A stretch of DNA of 22,401 nt from positions 1 through 22,401 of the forward strand of contig JBDROF010000038.1 of assembly GCA_043810345.1 (NCBI GenBank). Direction: 5' to 3'. The DNA comes from QYOJ01 sp043810345. Lineage in GTDB: Bacteria; Bacteroidota; Bacteroidia; Bacteroidales; FEN-979. The notes below the pieces were generated by a model that did not search any database, was not told the origin of the DNA, and saw nothing but the letters and a program-made list of their open reading frames with translations. Made by a program: the position numbers and the translations under genes. Of this stretch, positions 15,648-22,401 are shown one piece after another. Within the stretch, counting starts at the first letter, position 1. Every line of letters starts with the position of its first letter.

Positions 15648-16700
15648 ATGAATGCAAACGACACATATTACCCCGATCTGATCACCAGATACCTCTCCGG
15701 AGAAGCTTCGCAGGAGGAGATTACAGAGCTGTCGGCATGGGTCCAGACCGATCCTGCCAATGCGATCCTCTTTGATGAACTACGCAAAACATGGTTTGGG
15801 GTCATGGCCGATCAGGTGGAGCAACAGGCAGACCTGGATAAGGAGTGGGAATCTTTTGTACCAAACATCCGGCATCCGGTATCCGGTGACTTTCAAAGTG
15901 AATCTGGCCGGGAACCCAAAGTTATTCAGATGGTTAGTAGTAAACCTAGCTGGCAGGTCCGCCTGATCAGGGCCTCTCTCATCGCAGCCATTGCCCTGGT
16001 GCTGCTGATCCCTTCCTGGTTTGCTTACCACTATTTTACCCGGACTAAAGTGGTCACGGTAACCGCTACCAGTGAGATTTTGGATGCCATCCTACCTGAT
16101 GGTTCGATGATATCACTGAACGCTCACGCATCCCTCGCCTATGCAGAGGACTTCGGCAAGAAACACCGGAACATCGAACTCAACGGAGAGGGTTATTTCG
16201 AGGTCAATATGGATTCACTCCTCCCATTCGTCATCAGCTGCGGGAACTCCCGTGTCGAAGTGCTGGGCACCTCCTTCTATGTAGATGCCAGGCAGGCAGC
16301 CGGAAACATGGAGGTGATCCTGGTAGACGGGAGCATTTCGGTCTATTTCGATAAGGCGAGATCGACCGGGAAGACCATCATCCCTGGAGAAAAGGCTGAG
16401 CTGAGCCAGACGAATCAGCGAATTGTAGTCTCCCCCAATGAAGACCCCAACTTCCTGGCATGGAAAACCCATCATATGATCTTCCTCGACGATAGGCTGG
16501 ATATGATCATCAACACCCTGAACAAGGTCTATCAGACAGACATCACCCTTGCAAATGAGAACCTGGCTTCTTGCCGCCTCACTGCCACGTTCGACCAGCA
16601 ATCACTGGAGTCGGTGCTAAATGTCATCTTAGTTACACTGGACCTTCAGGCCGAAAACACTCCATCCGGGATCATCCTTTACGGGAAGGGATGCAACTGA
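15648..16700 (+). CDS. FecR-like anti-sigma factor
   Basis: A 350-residue single-pass inner-membrane protein. The cytoplasmic N-terminal part (about 1-105) should bind the FecI-type sigma and begins with the usual LITRYLSGEASQEEITEL segment. A transmembrane helix is visible at about 108-130. The periplasmic FecR domain covers about 135-235 (LPDGSMISLNAHASLAYAED, GEGYFEV, VEVLGTSFYV). A DUF4974-like domain follows at about 275-347 (FLDDRLDMIINTLNKVY), which in this family contacts the STN domain of the partner receptor. The stop overlaps the start of the TonB receptor gene by 10 bp (16691-16700), indicating coupled translation. Confidence 0.92.
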   Translation: MNANDTYYPDLITRYLSGEASQEEITELSAWVQTDPANAILFDELRKTWFGVMADQVEQQADLDKEWESFVPNIRHPVSGDFQSESGREPKVIQMVSSKPSWQVRLIRASLIAAIALVLLIPSWFAYHYFTRTKVVTVTATSEILDAILPDGSMISLNAHASLAYAEDFGKKHRNIELNGEGYFEVNMDSLLPFVISCGNSRVEVLGTSFYVDARQAAGNMEVILVDGSISVYFDKARSTGKTIIPGEKAELSQTNQRIVVSPNEDPNFLAWKTHHMIFLDDRLDMIINTLNKVYQTDITLANENLASCRLTATFDQQSLESVLNVILVTLDLQAENTPSGIILYGKGCN

Positions 16701-19387
16701 CCCGCAGGCATAGATTAAACACTCTCATCACGGGTAGCCCCCTGTGCCTTGCCAGTTTCCTCCTGGTTGTTATCCTGCCTTTTACAGCCCTGAGCCAGGA
16801 CCTGGAGAAGAAGATCTCATTAACGTTGATAAACACCCCGCTCGGGGAGGTACTTCAACAAATCTCCCGGGAAGGGAACATCCGTTTCTCCTATAGCTCC
16901 TACGCCATTCCGGTTGATCAGGAAATTACCATTACATGCAGGGAGAAGCCAATCAGGGAGATCCTTAATAAAATTCTCGGAGAGCATGATATCGAGTGGC
17001 TGGAGGTGGAGAACCAGATCGTGCTGAAACGGACCCGTACGGATCTCTCTGCCGGATTTGCCAAACAGGCGAAAGCTCTCCCCTTTTTTGTCATTAGCGG
17101 ATACCTCCGTGATATCCTTACCGGTGAAGCCCTGATCGGGGCCAATGTGATGGTACGGGCAATACGAACCGGAACCACCACTAATTCCTACGGCTTCTAT
17201 TCCCTCTCCCTCCCACAGGGGATCCATGAAGTGGAATTTTCCTACCTGGGATTCAGTCCCGAAATGATTTCGCTGGAGTTACAGCGGGATACCACCCTCT
17301 CGGCCGACCTCCGGGAAACCAGTCTGGGGATGCGTGAGGTGGTGATCAGCGCCCGGGATAATGAACAGTTGCCGGCGGTGAACCAACCTGGCGACTTCAG
17401 TTTCTCCGGTGCCACGCTGGATAAACTTCCCGGTTTTGCAGGAGATGTGGACGTACTTAAGGCACTGCAGATCCTGCCCGGGATCCGCTCTTTCGGCGAC
17501 GGGTCATCACTCTTTTATGTCCGCGGAGGGAACAACGACCAGAACCTGCTGATGATTGATGAAGCTCCGATCTACAACCCTTCCCACCTCTTCGGGTTCT
17601 TTTCGGTGCTGACACCCGATGCGGTGAACGACATGGAGGTCTACAAGGGCGATTTCCCTGCCCGGTACGGAGGGAGGGCCTCTTCGGTGCTCCACATCAC
17701 CTCCCGGGAAGGCAACCGGAAACGATTCGGATTTGGCGGGAACCTGGGTCCTTACGCCTCTTCCCTCACCCTGGAGGGCCCGATCGTGAAAGAGAAGGCC
17801 TCCTTCCTGGTTTCCGGCCGCCTGTCTACCCTCAACTGGCTGAACTACGTGGTGGATAATTCCGGATCGTTCAACCTCTATTTCTATGATATCAATGCCA
17901 AAGTAAATGTGGAGGCAACCCGGAAAGACCGGCTGTTCCTCACCTTCTTCACGGGACAGGATGAATTCAACCGCTTCACCAGCTCGGTCTACCGGACGTA
18001 TGGGATCAGCTGGCAGAACCTGGCGGGATCTCTGCGCTGGAACCATATCTTCGGTCCCAGGCTTTTTTCAAATACCACCCTCAATTACAGCCGGTACAAC
18101 TATTTCCTCTACCTATCCTCCGACCGGAAGAACCACTGGAATTCGGCCATCAGCAACCTGACCGTGAAAAGCGACCTCACCTGGTTCCTGAATCCGAAGA
18201 ACACCCTGCGCGGGGGCTTTTCCGTTACACAATTCCATTCCAATCCGGGCAATATTACCGAGCAGGCGGAGGAGCAGCTCGAACCACGGGTGGTACCGGA
18301 ATACACTTCGGTGGAGTATGTCGTCTACCTGAGTAACGAGCAGAAGCTGGGGAAAAGGTTTTCACTTGAATACGGGATCCGGTTGCCGGTGTGGCAGAAT
18401 TTCGGCCCCACAACCATCTATTTCTTTGATGTCAACCATCAGGTGATCGATACCGTTTCGGTGGAAAAGAATCACTATTACGACCTTTTTTTCAGTCCCG
18501 AACCCCGACTCTCGGCAGGGTTTGCACTGAACAGCCGCTCCTCGCTGAAAACCAGCTACAGTCGCACCACCCAGTTCATGCAGTTGCTGTCCAATTCCAC
18601 CGGTCCCTTCACATCACTCGAAGTTTGGGTGCCTGCTGGTCCCAACATCCAGCCTCTGAAAGCCGACCAGCTCACCCTGGGCTATTTTCTGAAGTTCGCC
18701 TCTTCCCGGTTGTATTTCTCGGCAGAGATCTTTTATAAATATTACCGGAACCATATCGATTATGCCGATCATGCCAACCTGCTCTACAATCCACTGATCG
18801 AAGGGGAGCTCCGGTTTGGGAAGTCGTGGTCGTACGGGGCGGAGCTGATGCTTCAGAAACCCGCCGGTAAACTCTCCGGGTGGATTGGGTACACCTGGTC
18901 GCGGGCGCTGGTGCAAACCCCGGAGGTGAACGAAGGCAAAACCTATCCTGCCGCATTTGACAGTCCTCATAATATCTGTCTGTTTATCTCCTACGACACC
19001 CGGAAACGCTGGTCGTTTTCGGCTAACTGGATCTATATGACCGGCAATCCGGTAACCACTCCCATTGGTTTTTACTATTCCAACGGATATTCAGTTCCAC
19101 TATACGGGGATAAGAACAACGACCGCCTGCCGGATTATCACCGGCTCGACCTGTCGGTCGTCTACCGGCTGAATAAACCCGAGGCTCGGTTCCGCCACAG
19201 TTTGGCCGTTACGTTATACAACGCCTATGGCAGAGCCAATCCCTTTTCGGTCAGCTTTAACAAATTCAGAGATGACCAGGGTAATTTTGTGATCCCATCG
19301 AACCATAACGGAAGCTATGAGCTGGTTCCCACCATGATCTCGGTAGCGGGTATCATCCCTTCGGTCAACTATCAATTCAAGTTCTGA
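16691..19387 (+). CDS. TonB-dependent receptor with N-terminal STN signalling domain
   Basis: An 898-residue outer-membrane receptor when started at the ATG at 16691, which overlaps the end of the FecR gene. A longer frame from 16571 is antiparallel in style to no known leader and lies inside fecR, so it is rejected. The signal peptide (about 1-36, TALSQ) is followed by an STN domain (about 41-112), a carboxypeptidase-regulatory-like beta-sandwich (about 134-210, ISGYLRDILTGEALIGANVM), a plug (about 225-340, LPGFAGDVDVLKALQILPGI; YVRGGNNDQNLLMIDEAPIY) and a beta-barrel ending in NYQFKF. It should import a ligand with TonB energy and signal occupancy through its STN domain to FecR. The ligand is unknown. 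The DUF4249 partner gene follows with a 1-bp overlap. Confidence 0.92.
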   Translation: MQLTRRHRLNTLITGSPLCLASFLLVVILPFTALSQDLEKKISLTLINTPLGEVLQQISREGNIRFSYSSYAIPVDQEITITCREKPIREILNKILGEHDIEWLEVENQIVLKRTRTDLSAGFAKQAKALPFFVISGYLRDILTGEALIGANVMVRAIRTGTTTNSYGFYSLSLPQGIHEVEFSYLGFSPEMISLELQRDTTLSADLRETSLGMREVVISARDNEQLPAVNQPGDFSFSGATLDKLPGFAGDVDVLKALQILPGIRSFGDGSSLFYVRGGNNDQNLLMIDEAPIYNPSHLFGFFSVLTPDAVNDMEVYKGDFPARYGGRASSVLHITSREGNRKRFGFGGNLGPYASSLTLEGPIVKEKASFLVSGRLSTLNWLNYVVDNSGSFNLYFYDINAKVNVEATRKDRLFLTFFTGQDEFNRFTSSVYRTYGISWQNLAGSLRWNHIFGPRLFSNTTLNYSRYNYFLYLSSDRKNHWNSAISNLTVKSDLTWFLNPKNTLRGGFSVTQFHSNPGNITEQAEEQLEPRVVPEYTSVEYVVYLSNEQKLGKRFSLEYGIRLPVWQNFGPTTIYFFDVNHQVIDTVSVEKNHYYDLFFSPEPRLSAGFALNSRSSLKTSYSRTTQFMQLLSNSTGPFTSLEVWVPAGPNIQPLKADQLTLGYFLKFASSRLYFSAEIFYKYYRNHIDYADHANLLYNPLIEGELRFGKSWSYGAELMLQKPAGKLSGWIGYTWSRALVQTPEVNEGKTYPAAFDSPHNICLFISYDTRKRWSFSANWIYMTGNPVTTPIGFYYSNGYSVPLYGDKNNDRLPDYHRLDLSVVYRLNKPEARFRHSLAVTLYNAYGRANPFSVSFNKFRDDQGNFVIPSNHNGSYELVPTMISVAGIIPSVNYQFKF

Positions 19388-20205
19388 TGAAGCCACTGAT
19401 CCTCCCCGTCGTTCTTCTGATCCTGCTGGCCGGATGTGTCAGGCAGGCCGACTGGCCTCTTCCGGATGAGCCCTTGACCCAGGTGGTGGTAGAGGCCGTG
19501 CTGACAGATGAGCAGAAAGCGCACACCATCGCACTTTCTCATCCGGTTTCCATCCTCAATGGGTCCCCACCAGGTGTTACCGGGGCCACCGTGTTGATCA
19601 GTACTGCAGATTCCCTGTGGTTCCTGACCGAAGATTCATTGCATAAGGGAAATTACCTGACCGATTCTACCTTCGTGGCAACCCTGAACCGGGAATATAC
19701 CCTGGAGATCAACTGGCAGGAAAAGAATTACTCGGCCAAGGCTTCCATGGTCCCGGGGAGGGTTTTCAATGAGCTGGTGTACAAAAAGAATGAAGCGGAC
19801 GACTGGTATCACATCGATTGGGTAGCTTCCGCGTTCAGCGTGCACTCTCCGGCAATGTGGGAGATCTTTATCGACTGGTCGTTCCTTCCCGGGTTCGATA
19901 CCCTGAATCCCGCCTCCTGTCAGGCTCGCCTTCTCTTTTATACCCTCCCGACTATCGACATCAGCCAGATCTTCGCTCCCGTGGTGGAGCAAACCTACTT
20001 CCCGGCCGGCAGCCTCATCACCGAACGCCGCTACTCCCTTACTCCCGGCCATGCCGAATACCTCCGCCAGCTGCTTCTGGAGACCAACTGGCAGGGAAGC
20101 CTCTTTCCCACGGCCAACGCCAATGTTATCACCAACCTCAGTCCCGGCGCCATCGGCTATTTTGGGGTCTGTGCGGTGAATGAGCTGTCGCTGGTGGTGG
20201 AATGA
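19387..20205 (+). CDS. DUF4249 family lipoprotein, partner of the TonB receptor
   Basis: A 272-residue lipoprotein with lipobox LLAGC (lipidation at C17), then a region typical of DUF4249: VVVEAVLTDEQKAHTIALSH (about 29-50), GATVLI (about 61-66), and a YTLEINWQEKNYSAKASMVP segment. DUF4249 genes commonly follow this type of TonB receptor and are thought to be surface lipoproteins helping ligand capture, but the function is not established. The ATG shares its A with the TGA of the receptor gene, so translation is coupled. It is the last gene of the sigma / anti-sigma / receptor operon. Its length is at the short end for the family; no frameshift is apparent. Confidence 0.85.
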   Translation: MKPLILPVVLLILLAGCVRQADWPLPDEPLTQVVVEAVLTDEQKAHTIALSHPVSILNGSPPGVTGATVLISTADSLWFLTEDSLHKGNYLTDSTFVATLNREYTLEINWQEKNYSAKASMVPGRVFNELVYKKNEADDWYHIDWVASAFSVHSPAMWEIFIDWSFLPGFDTLNPASCQARLLFYTLPTIDISQIFAPVVEQTYFPAGSLITERRYSLTPGHAEYLRQLLLETNWQGSLFPTANANVITNLSPGAIGYFGVCAVNELSLVVE

Positions 20206-20249
20206 GCGCTTGTCCGCCTGTCCATATGTTATGTCAATAACTATTTCCC

Positions 20250-20266
20250 GATTTTCTCTGAAAATC
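20250..20266 (+). terminator. weak hairpin after the DUF4249 gene
   Basis: GATTTTC and GAAAATC form a perfect 7-bp stem with a TCT loop, 44 bp after the DUF4249 stop. The stem is AT-rich and no U-tract follows, so it is only a possible transcription end. Nothing else in the 20206-20309 gap stands out. Confidence 0.25.
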
Positions 20267-20326
20267 TATGAATCTGATGTATATTTATCAGATCCAAAAT
20301 CCACCGGCTATGAAAGCATTCATTCC

Positions 20327-20370
20327 TGTCACTGCGAGCACAGCGAAGCAGCATTCATTCATTGCAATGA
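20327..20370 (+). repeat. dispersed palindromic repeat (TGTCACTGCGAGCA type)
   Basis: The segment begins TGTCACTGCGAGCA, continues through AGCGAAGCAGC, and ends in TCATTGCAATGA, a perfect 12-bp palindrome (20359-20370). This pattern is characteristic of a small dispersed repeat familiar from many bacterial genomes, whose translation gives strings like HCEHSEAA or VTASTAKQ; recollection rather than a search. It lies inside the signal-peptide coding part of the short ORF. Confidence 0.7.
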
Positions 20371-20605
20371 TCATCTTCCTTTGCAGCTCCCTGGCGCTTG
20401 ACGCACAGGTGATCACGATCAACCAAACCTTCTCTTCCGACACTATTCTCACCCCCTTCACAGGAGCGACTGCACCTGTTTTAAATCTGAACAACTGTGA
20501 TTTTCAGGACAACCAACGCGGTCTGTACCTGAATGGTTTTCGGGAAATAGGTGAAGTAGATATTAAAAACAATCAGTTCTATCTTGCAGGTGCAAATCGC
20601 CCTGA

Positions 20606-20626
20606 GGGGAGGGTCGGGGAGGGGTC
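20606..20626 (+). repeat. G-rich direct repeat / putative G-quadruplex
   Basis: Two near-identical units, GGGGAGGGTC and GGGGAGGGGTC, lie back to back. The four G-tracts are 4, 3, 4 and 4 bases, separated by A, TC and A, which fits an intramolecular G-quadruplex with very short loops. It is on the coding strand at the ragged end of the short ORF, about 45 bp before the next gene. Confidence 0.75.
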
Positions 20627-20670
20627 AAGAATGAAAAAACCGTAGCAACTACTGAATTTATCATTACTCA

Positions 20671-22281
20671 ATGAGTCACTTGTCATTAAAAATAAAGGTA
20701 ATTGCTTTGGTATTTGCGATTACAGGAATAAATAACCTTACTTGTTTCGCCCAAAAGAATGAGATCTGGCAGAGAACCTATGGTATACCAGGAAGGTTCG
20801 AATTATGTCAAAGTCTTGAGAGTAGCTATGATAATGGATTTCTACTTGGTATTAACATTGGAGCTTCAAGTCCTGTTTTTTACTTTACTTGGATTCTTAA
20901 AATAAATAGAAATGGAGAAATATTGTGGTCAAAGTTTCTTTACAATTCAATGCATTTATTTCAAATACTATCAGTTACATCGTCTTCTGACGGGAGTATA
21001 ACATTTACTGGCGCGACATCTCAGTACGATGACTGGGGAGATGTATTCATCATGAAATTAAATGCCTGCGGGGAGAAGGTATGGTGTAAGGTAATTCCTT
21101 TTTTCGATATGAATTACGGGTACCGGATCAAGAATTTGGATAATGGAAACCATGCTGTATATACACGGTATGCCGCTACTTCCTTTACCAAAACCAATCA
21201 GTTGTGGATCCTCGATACCAATGGAAATATAGTATCCAGTTTTCAGATTATTCCGCCCAATTCTCACCCAAATATCTGGGATCCGCTGGTTGAAGATTTC
21301 ATTGTAACCAGTGATGGTGGATATCTGTTCACGGGCGATTGCTATTTTCCGGATGATTCTATTCATCCGCAATGGTGGTACTTACAGCATTTGATTGCAA
21401 AATTCGACAGCCTGGGGAATGAACAATGGGTCAGGCCGCAAACCCTGGATACAACAAACCACATTGGGACCATTTCAAGAAGTGTTGAAAGGAATGGAAA
21501 ATATTACATTGTTGGAGATAAAAGCCTTTTAACCACGAACTCATATTTAGCTTATAATGGGATTATTGGATCCGATGGTACGCTGGTTTTTGAAAAAGAA
21601 CTTCATCCCGATACCCTCTTTAATCGTCTTCTTGGAATCGATTTCATGAATGATGGGACACTGATCCAGGCGGGAAAGGTGTCGAATACAGGTTCTCTCC
21701 CTATTAACGCAGGCGTCTTTAAAACGGATACATTATTCAATATATTGGCATATTTGCAATGTGATTCAGGGACAGTTGCCGGTGAGTGTCTTGCAAAAAC
21801 TGTTGATAATAAGTTTCTATTGACCGGATATTCGCCGACAAACACATCAACATGGAGTGAATTTGATGCATTTGCAATGAAAGTGAATGAGAATCTCGAA
21901 TATGACACCTTGTATTCTTTCCCCTTTGTTTACGACAGTTTGTGCCCGTTTCCCATCCTCACCGATACGATCGATTGCGATTGCGATTTAATTACGGAAT
22001 ACGGCGAGCCGGTCAAAGCGGAAGAACGGTACCGGTTGCAACTCTACCCCAATCCCGCAGCGGAAAAAGTGCAGGTCCGGTTGAAGGATGTAATAGGAGG
22101 AAACGCAATCGGAGGCGGGAAGCTGATCCTGTACGATCTGTTTGGGAGGACGATCCTGACAAGGGATTTCGGGAAAGAAGCTATAGTGGATGTAACGGCG
22201 CTGAATGCGGGGATTTATCTGGTGATGGTAAAACAGAAGGGTACGATACTGGCGAGGGAGAAGCTGGTTGTTTTGAAATAA
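20671..22281 (+). CDS. secreted T9SS cargo protein with repeated propeller-like blades
   Basis: A 536-residue protein with a signal peptide (about 1-27, CFAQ). The body (about 30-430) contains repeating units of the form DGGYLFTG … LIAKFDSLGNEQWV and WILKINRNGEILWS, as found in delta-60 or SBBP-like beta-propeller proteins of Bacteroidota. A T9SS type A sorting domain follows (about 455-536: LYPNPAAEKVQVR, LILYDLFGRTI, LNAGIYLVMV, ending KLVVLK). The product should be exported to the surface; no enzymatic motif is recognised. The body is visibly more AT-rich in codon choice than the protease or receptor genes, whereas the sorting domain part (from about 22010) looks like the rest of the window. 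A cohesive N-terminal region and intact frame argue for a functional gene. Confidence 0.8.
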   Translation: MSHLSLKIKVIALVFAITGINNLTCFAQKNEIWQRTYGIPGRFELCQSLESSYDNGFLLGINIGASSPVFYFTWILKINRNGEILWSKFLYNSMHLFQILSVTSSSDGSITFTGATSQYDDWGDVFIMKLNACGEKVWCKVIPFFDMNYGYRIKNLDNGNHAVYTRYAATSFTKTNQLWILDTNGNIVSSFQIIPPNSHPNIWDPLVEDFIVTSDGGYLFTGDCYFPDDSIHPQWWYLQHLIAKFDSLGNEQWVRPQTLDTTNHIGTISRSVERNGKYYIVGDKSLLTTNSYLAYNGIIGSDGTLVFEKELHPDTLFNRLLGIDFMNDGTLIQAGKVSNTGSLPINAGVFKTDTLFNILAYLQCDSGTVAGECLAKTVDNKFLLTGYSPTNTSTWSEFDAFAMKVNENLEYDTLYSFPFVYDSLCPFPILTDTIDCDCDLITEYGEPVKAEERYRLQLYPNPAAEKVQVRLKDVIGGNAIGGGKLILYDLFGRTILTRDFGKEAIVDVTALNAGIYLVMVKQKGTILAREKLVVLK

Positions 22282-22287
22282 AAAATG

Positions 22288-22372
22288 AACCACAAAGGCG
22301 ACAAAGGACGCCTCAAAGGCGCCGAAGAAATTCCTTCTTCGCCTTCGCGTGGACTTCGGCGACTTTGCGGTT
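22288..22372 (+). repeat. imperfect long inverted repeat after the T9SS protein gene
   Basis: AACCACAAAGGCG (22288-22300) pairs with CGACTTTGCGGTT (22360-22372) at 11 of 13 positions. Inside, CGCCGAAG (22320-22327) pairs with CTTCGGCG (22354-22361), and GAAGAA (22324-22329) can pair alternatively with TTCTTC (22335-22340). The CACAAAGGCGACAAAGG / GACTTTGCGG style is typical of dispersed non-coding repeats in Bacteroidota. It starts 7 bp after the stop codon and may serve as a transcription end. Confidence 0.75.
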
Positions 22373-22385
22373 AAAATTGAATGCT

Positions 22386-22401
22386 ATGAAAAATCATTTT
22401 T
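22386..22401 (+). CDS. possible start of a further gene (5 codons visible)
   Basis: ATG followed by AAA AAT CAT TTT reads MKNHF, a common beginning of Bacteroidota signal peptides, directly after the inverted repeat. The window ends here, so it cannot be confirmed. Confidence 0.3.

Larger units (their letters stand above)
20310..20645 (+). pseudogene. short secreted beta-helix-like ORF bounded by dispersed repeats (probable fragment)
   Basis: From the ATG at 20310 the ORF has 111 residues; an in-frame ATG at 20268 is less likely. The first 36 residues act as a signal peptide (IIFLCSSLALDAQ), but codons 7-20 come from a dispersed repeat (20327-20370). Residues about 37-93 read VITINQTFSSDTI, then APVLNLNNCDFQDNQRGLYL and VDIKNNQFYLAG, resembling rungs of a right-handed beta-helix, such as those in large surface proteins. 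It then runs into a G-rich repeat (RPEGRVGEGS) and stops at 20643-20645, so it looks like the 5' fragment of a longer gene cut off by repeat-associated rearrangement. Expression and function are unknown. Confidence 0.55.

Noticed and set aside
17507..18046. 179-residue antisense ORF in the TonB receptor gene
   Set aside because: Composition mirrors the sense gene; no recognisable motifs.
16571..19387. Longer TonB receptor starting at 16571
   Set aside because: The extra 40 residues overlap the end of fecR in another frame and precede the true signal peptide; the ATG at 16691 fits.
20268..20309. Upstream start at 20268 for the short secreted ORF
   Set aside because: It would place 14 non-signal residues in front of the MKAF start; the ATG at 20310 is more typical, though not proven.

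Overview
The window looks like chromosomal DNA of a Bacteroidota bacterium, probably Bacteroidales-like and uncultivated. Three things point there. Several secreted proteins end in type IX secretion (T9SS) sorting domains (…YPNP…). There is a FecI-type sigma / FecR / TonB-dependent receptor / DUF4249 cassette. Promoter-like sites read TAnnTTTG, with no obvious Shine-Dalgarno sequences. No tRNA, rRNA, CRISPR, transposase or phage gene was seen.

Layout. (1) 1-1367 (+): the 3' end of an unknown upstream ORF carrying thirteen 9-bp repeats, then a LolC/E-FtsX-type ABC permease. (2) 1488-9274 (+): two large tandem gingipain-like C25 cysteine proteases with signal peptides, adhesive or CUB/PKD modules and T9SS C-terminal domains. 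(3) 12472-9211 (-): an envelope operon of a TlpA-like thioredoxin, a DUF6029-type outer-membrane barrel and an Omp28-like lipoprotein with a CxxC. It converges on the second protease with a 64-bp tail-to-tail overlap. (4) 13494-12514 (-): class I mannose-6-phosphate isomerase. (5) 13524-13796 (+): a decayed GxxExxY gene. (6) 13800-14960 (+): a UPF0200/dephospho-CoA-kinase-like P-loop kinase and a dCMP deaminase, separated by a palindromic repeat element. (7) 14999-20205 (+): a tightly packed ECF sigma, FecR anti-sigma, STN-domain TonB receptor and DUF4249 lipoprotein operon, a classic trans-envelope signalling plus uptake unit. (8) 20206-22401 (+): a short beta-helix-like secreted ORF bounded by dispersed repeats, an AT-richer T9SS cargo protein, an inverted repeat and the first codons of another gene.

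How the genes may work together: the two C25 proteases and the 20671 protein are probable T9SS cargo. The TlpA/DUF6029/Omp28 operon suggests thiol-disulfide chemistry in the envelope. The FecI/FecR/TonB/DUF4249 block senses and imports an unknown ligand.

The most unusual features are the non-coding and low-complexity ones: a (Met-Ala-Met)n tail from a 9-bp repeat, an 8-bp TTTCGCTA-type repeat at two distant loci (one inside the sigma-factor ORF, where unit changes would shift frame), a dispersed repeat inside a signal-peptide region, and a G-quadruplex-like tract. None of these amounts to proof of a new system; the function of the variable repeats is the best open lead.
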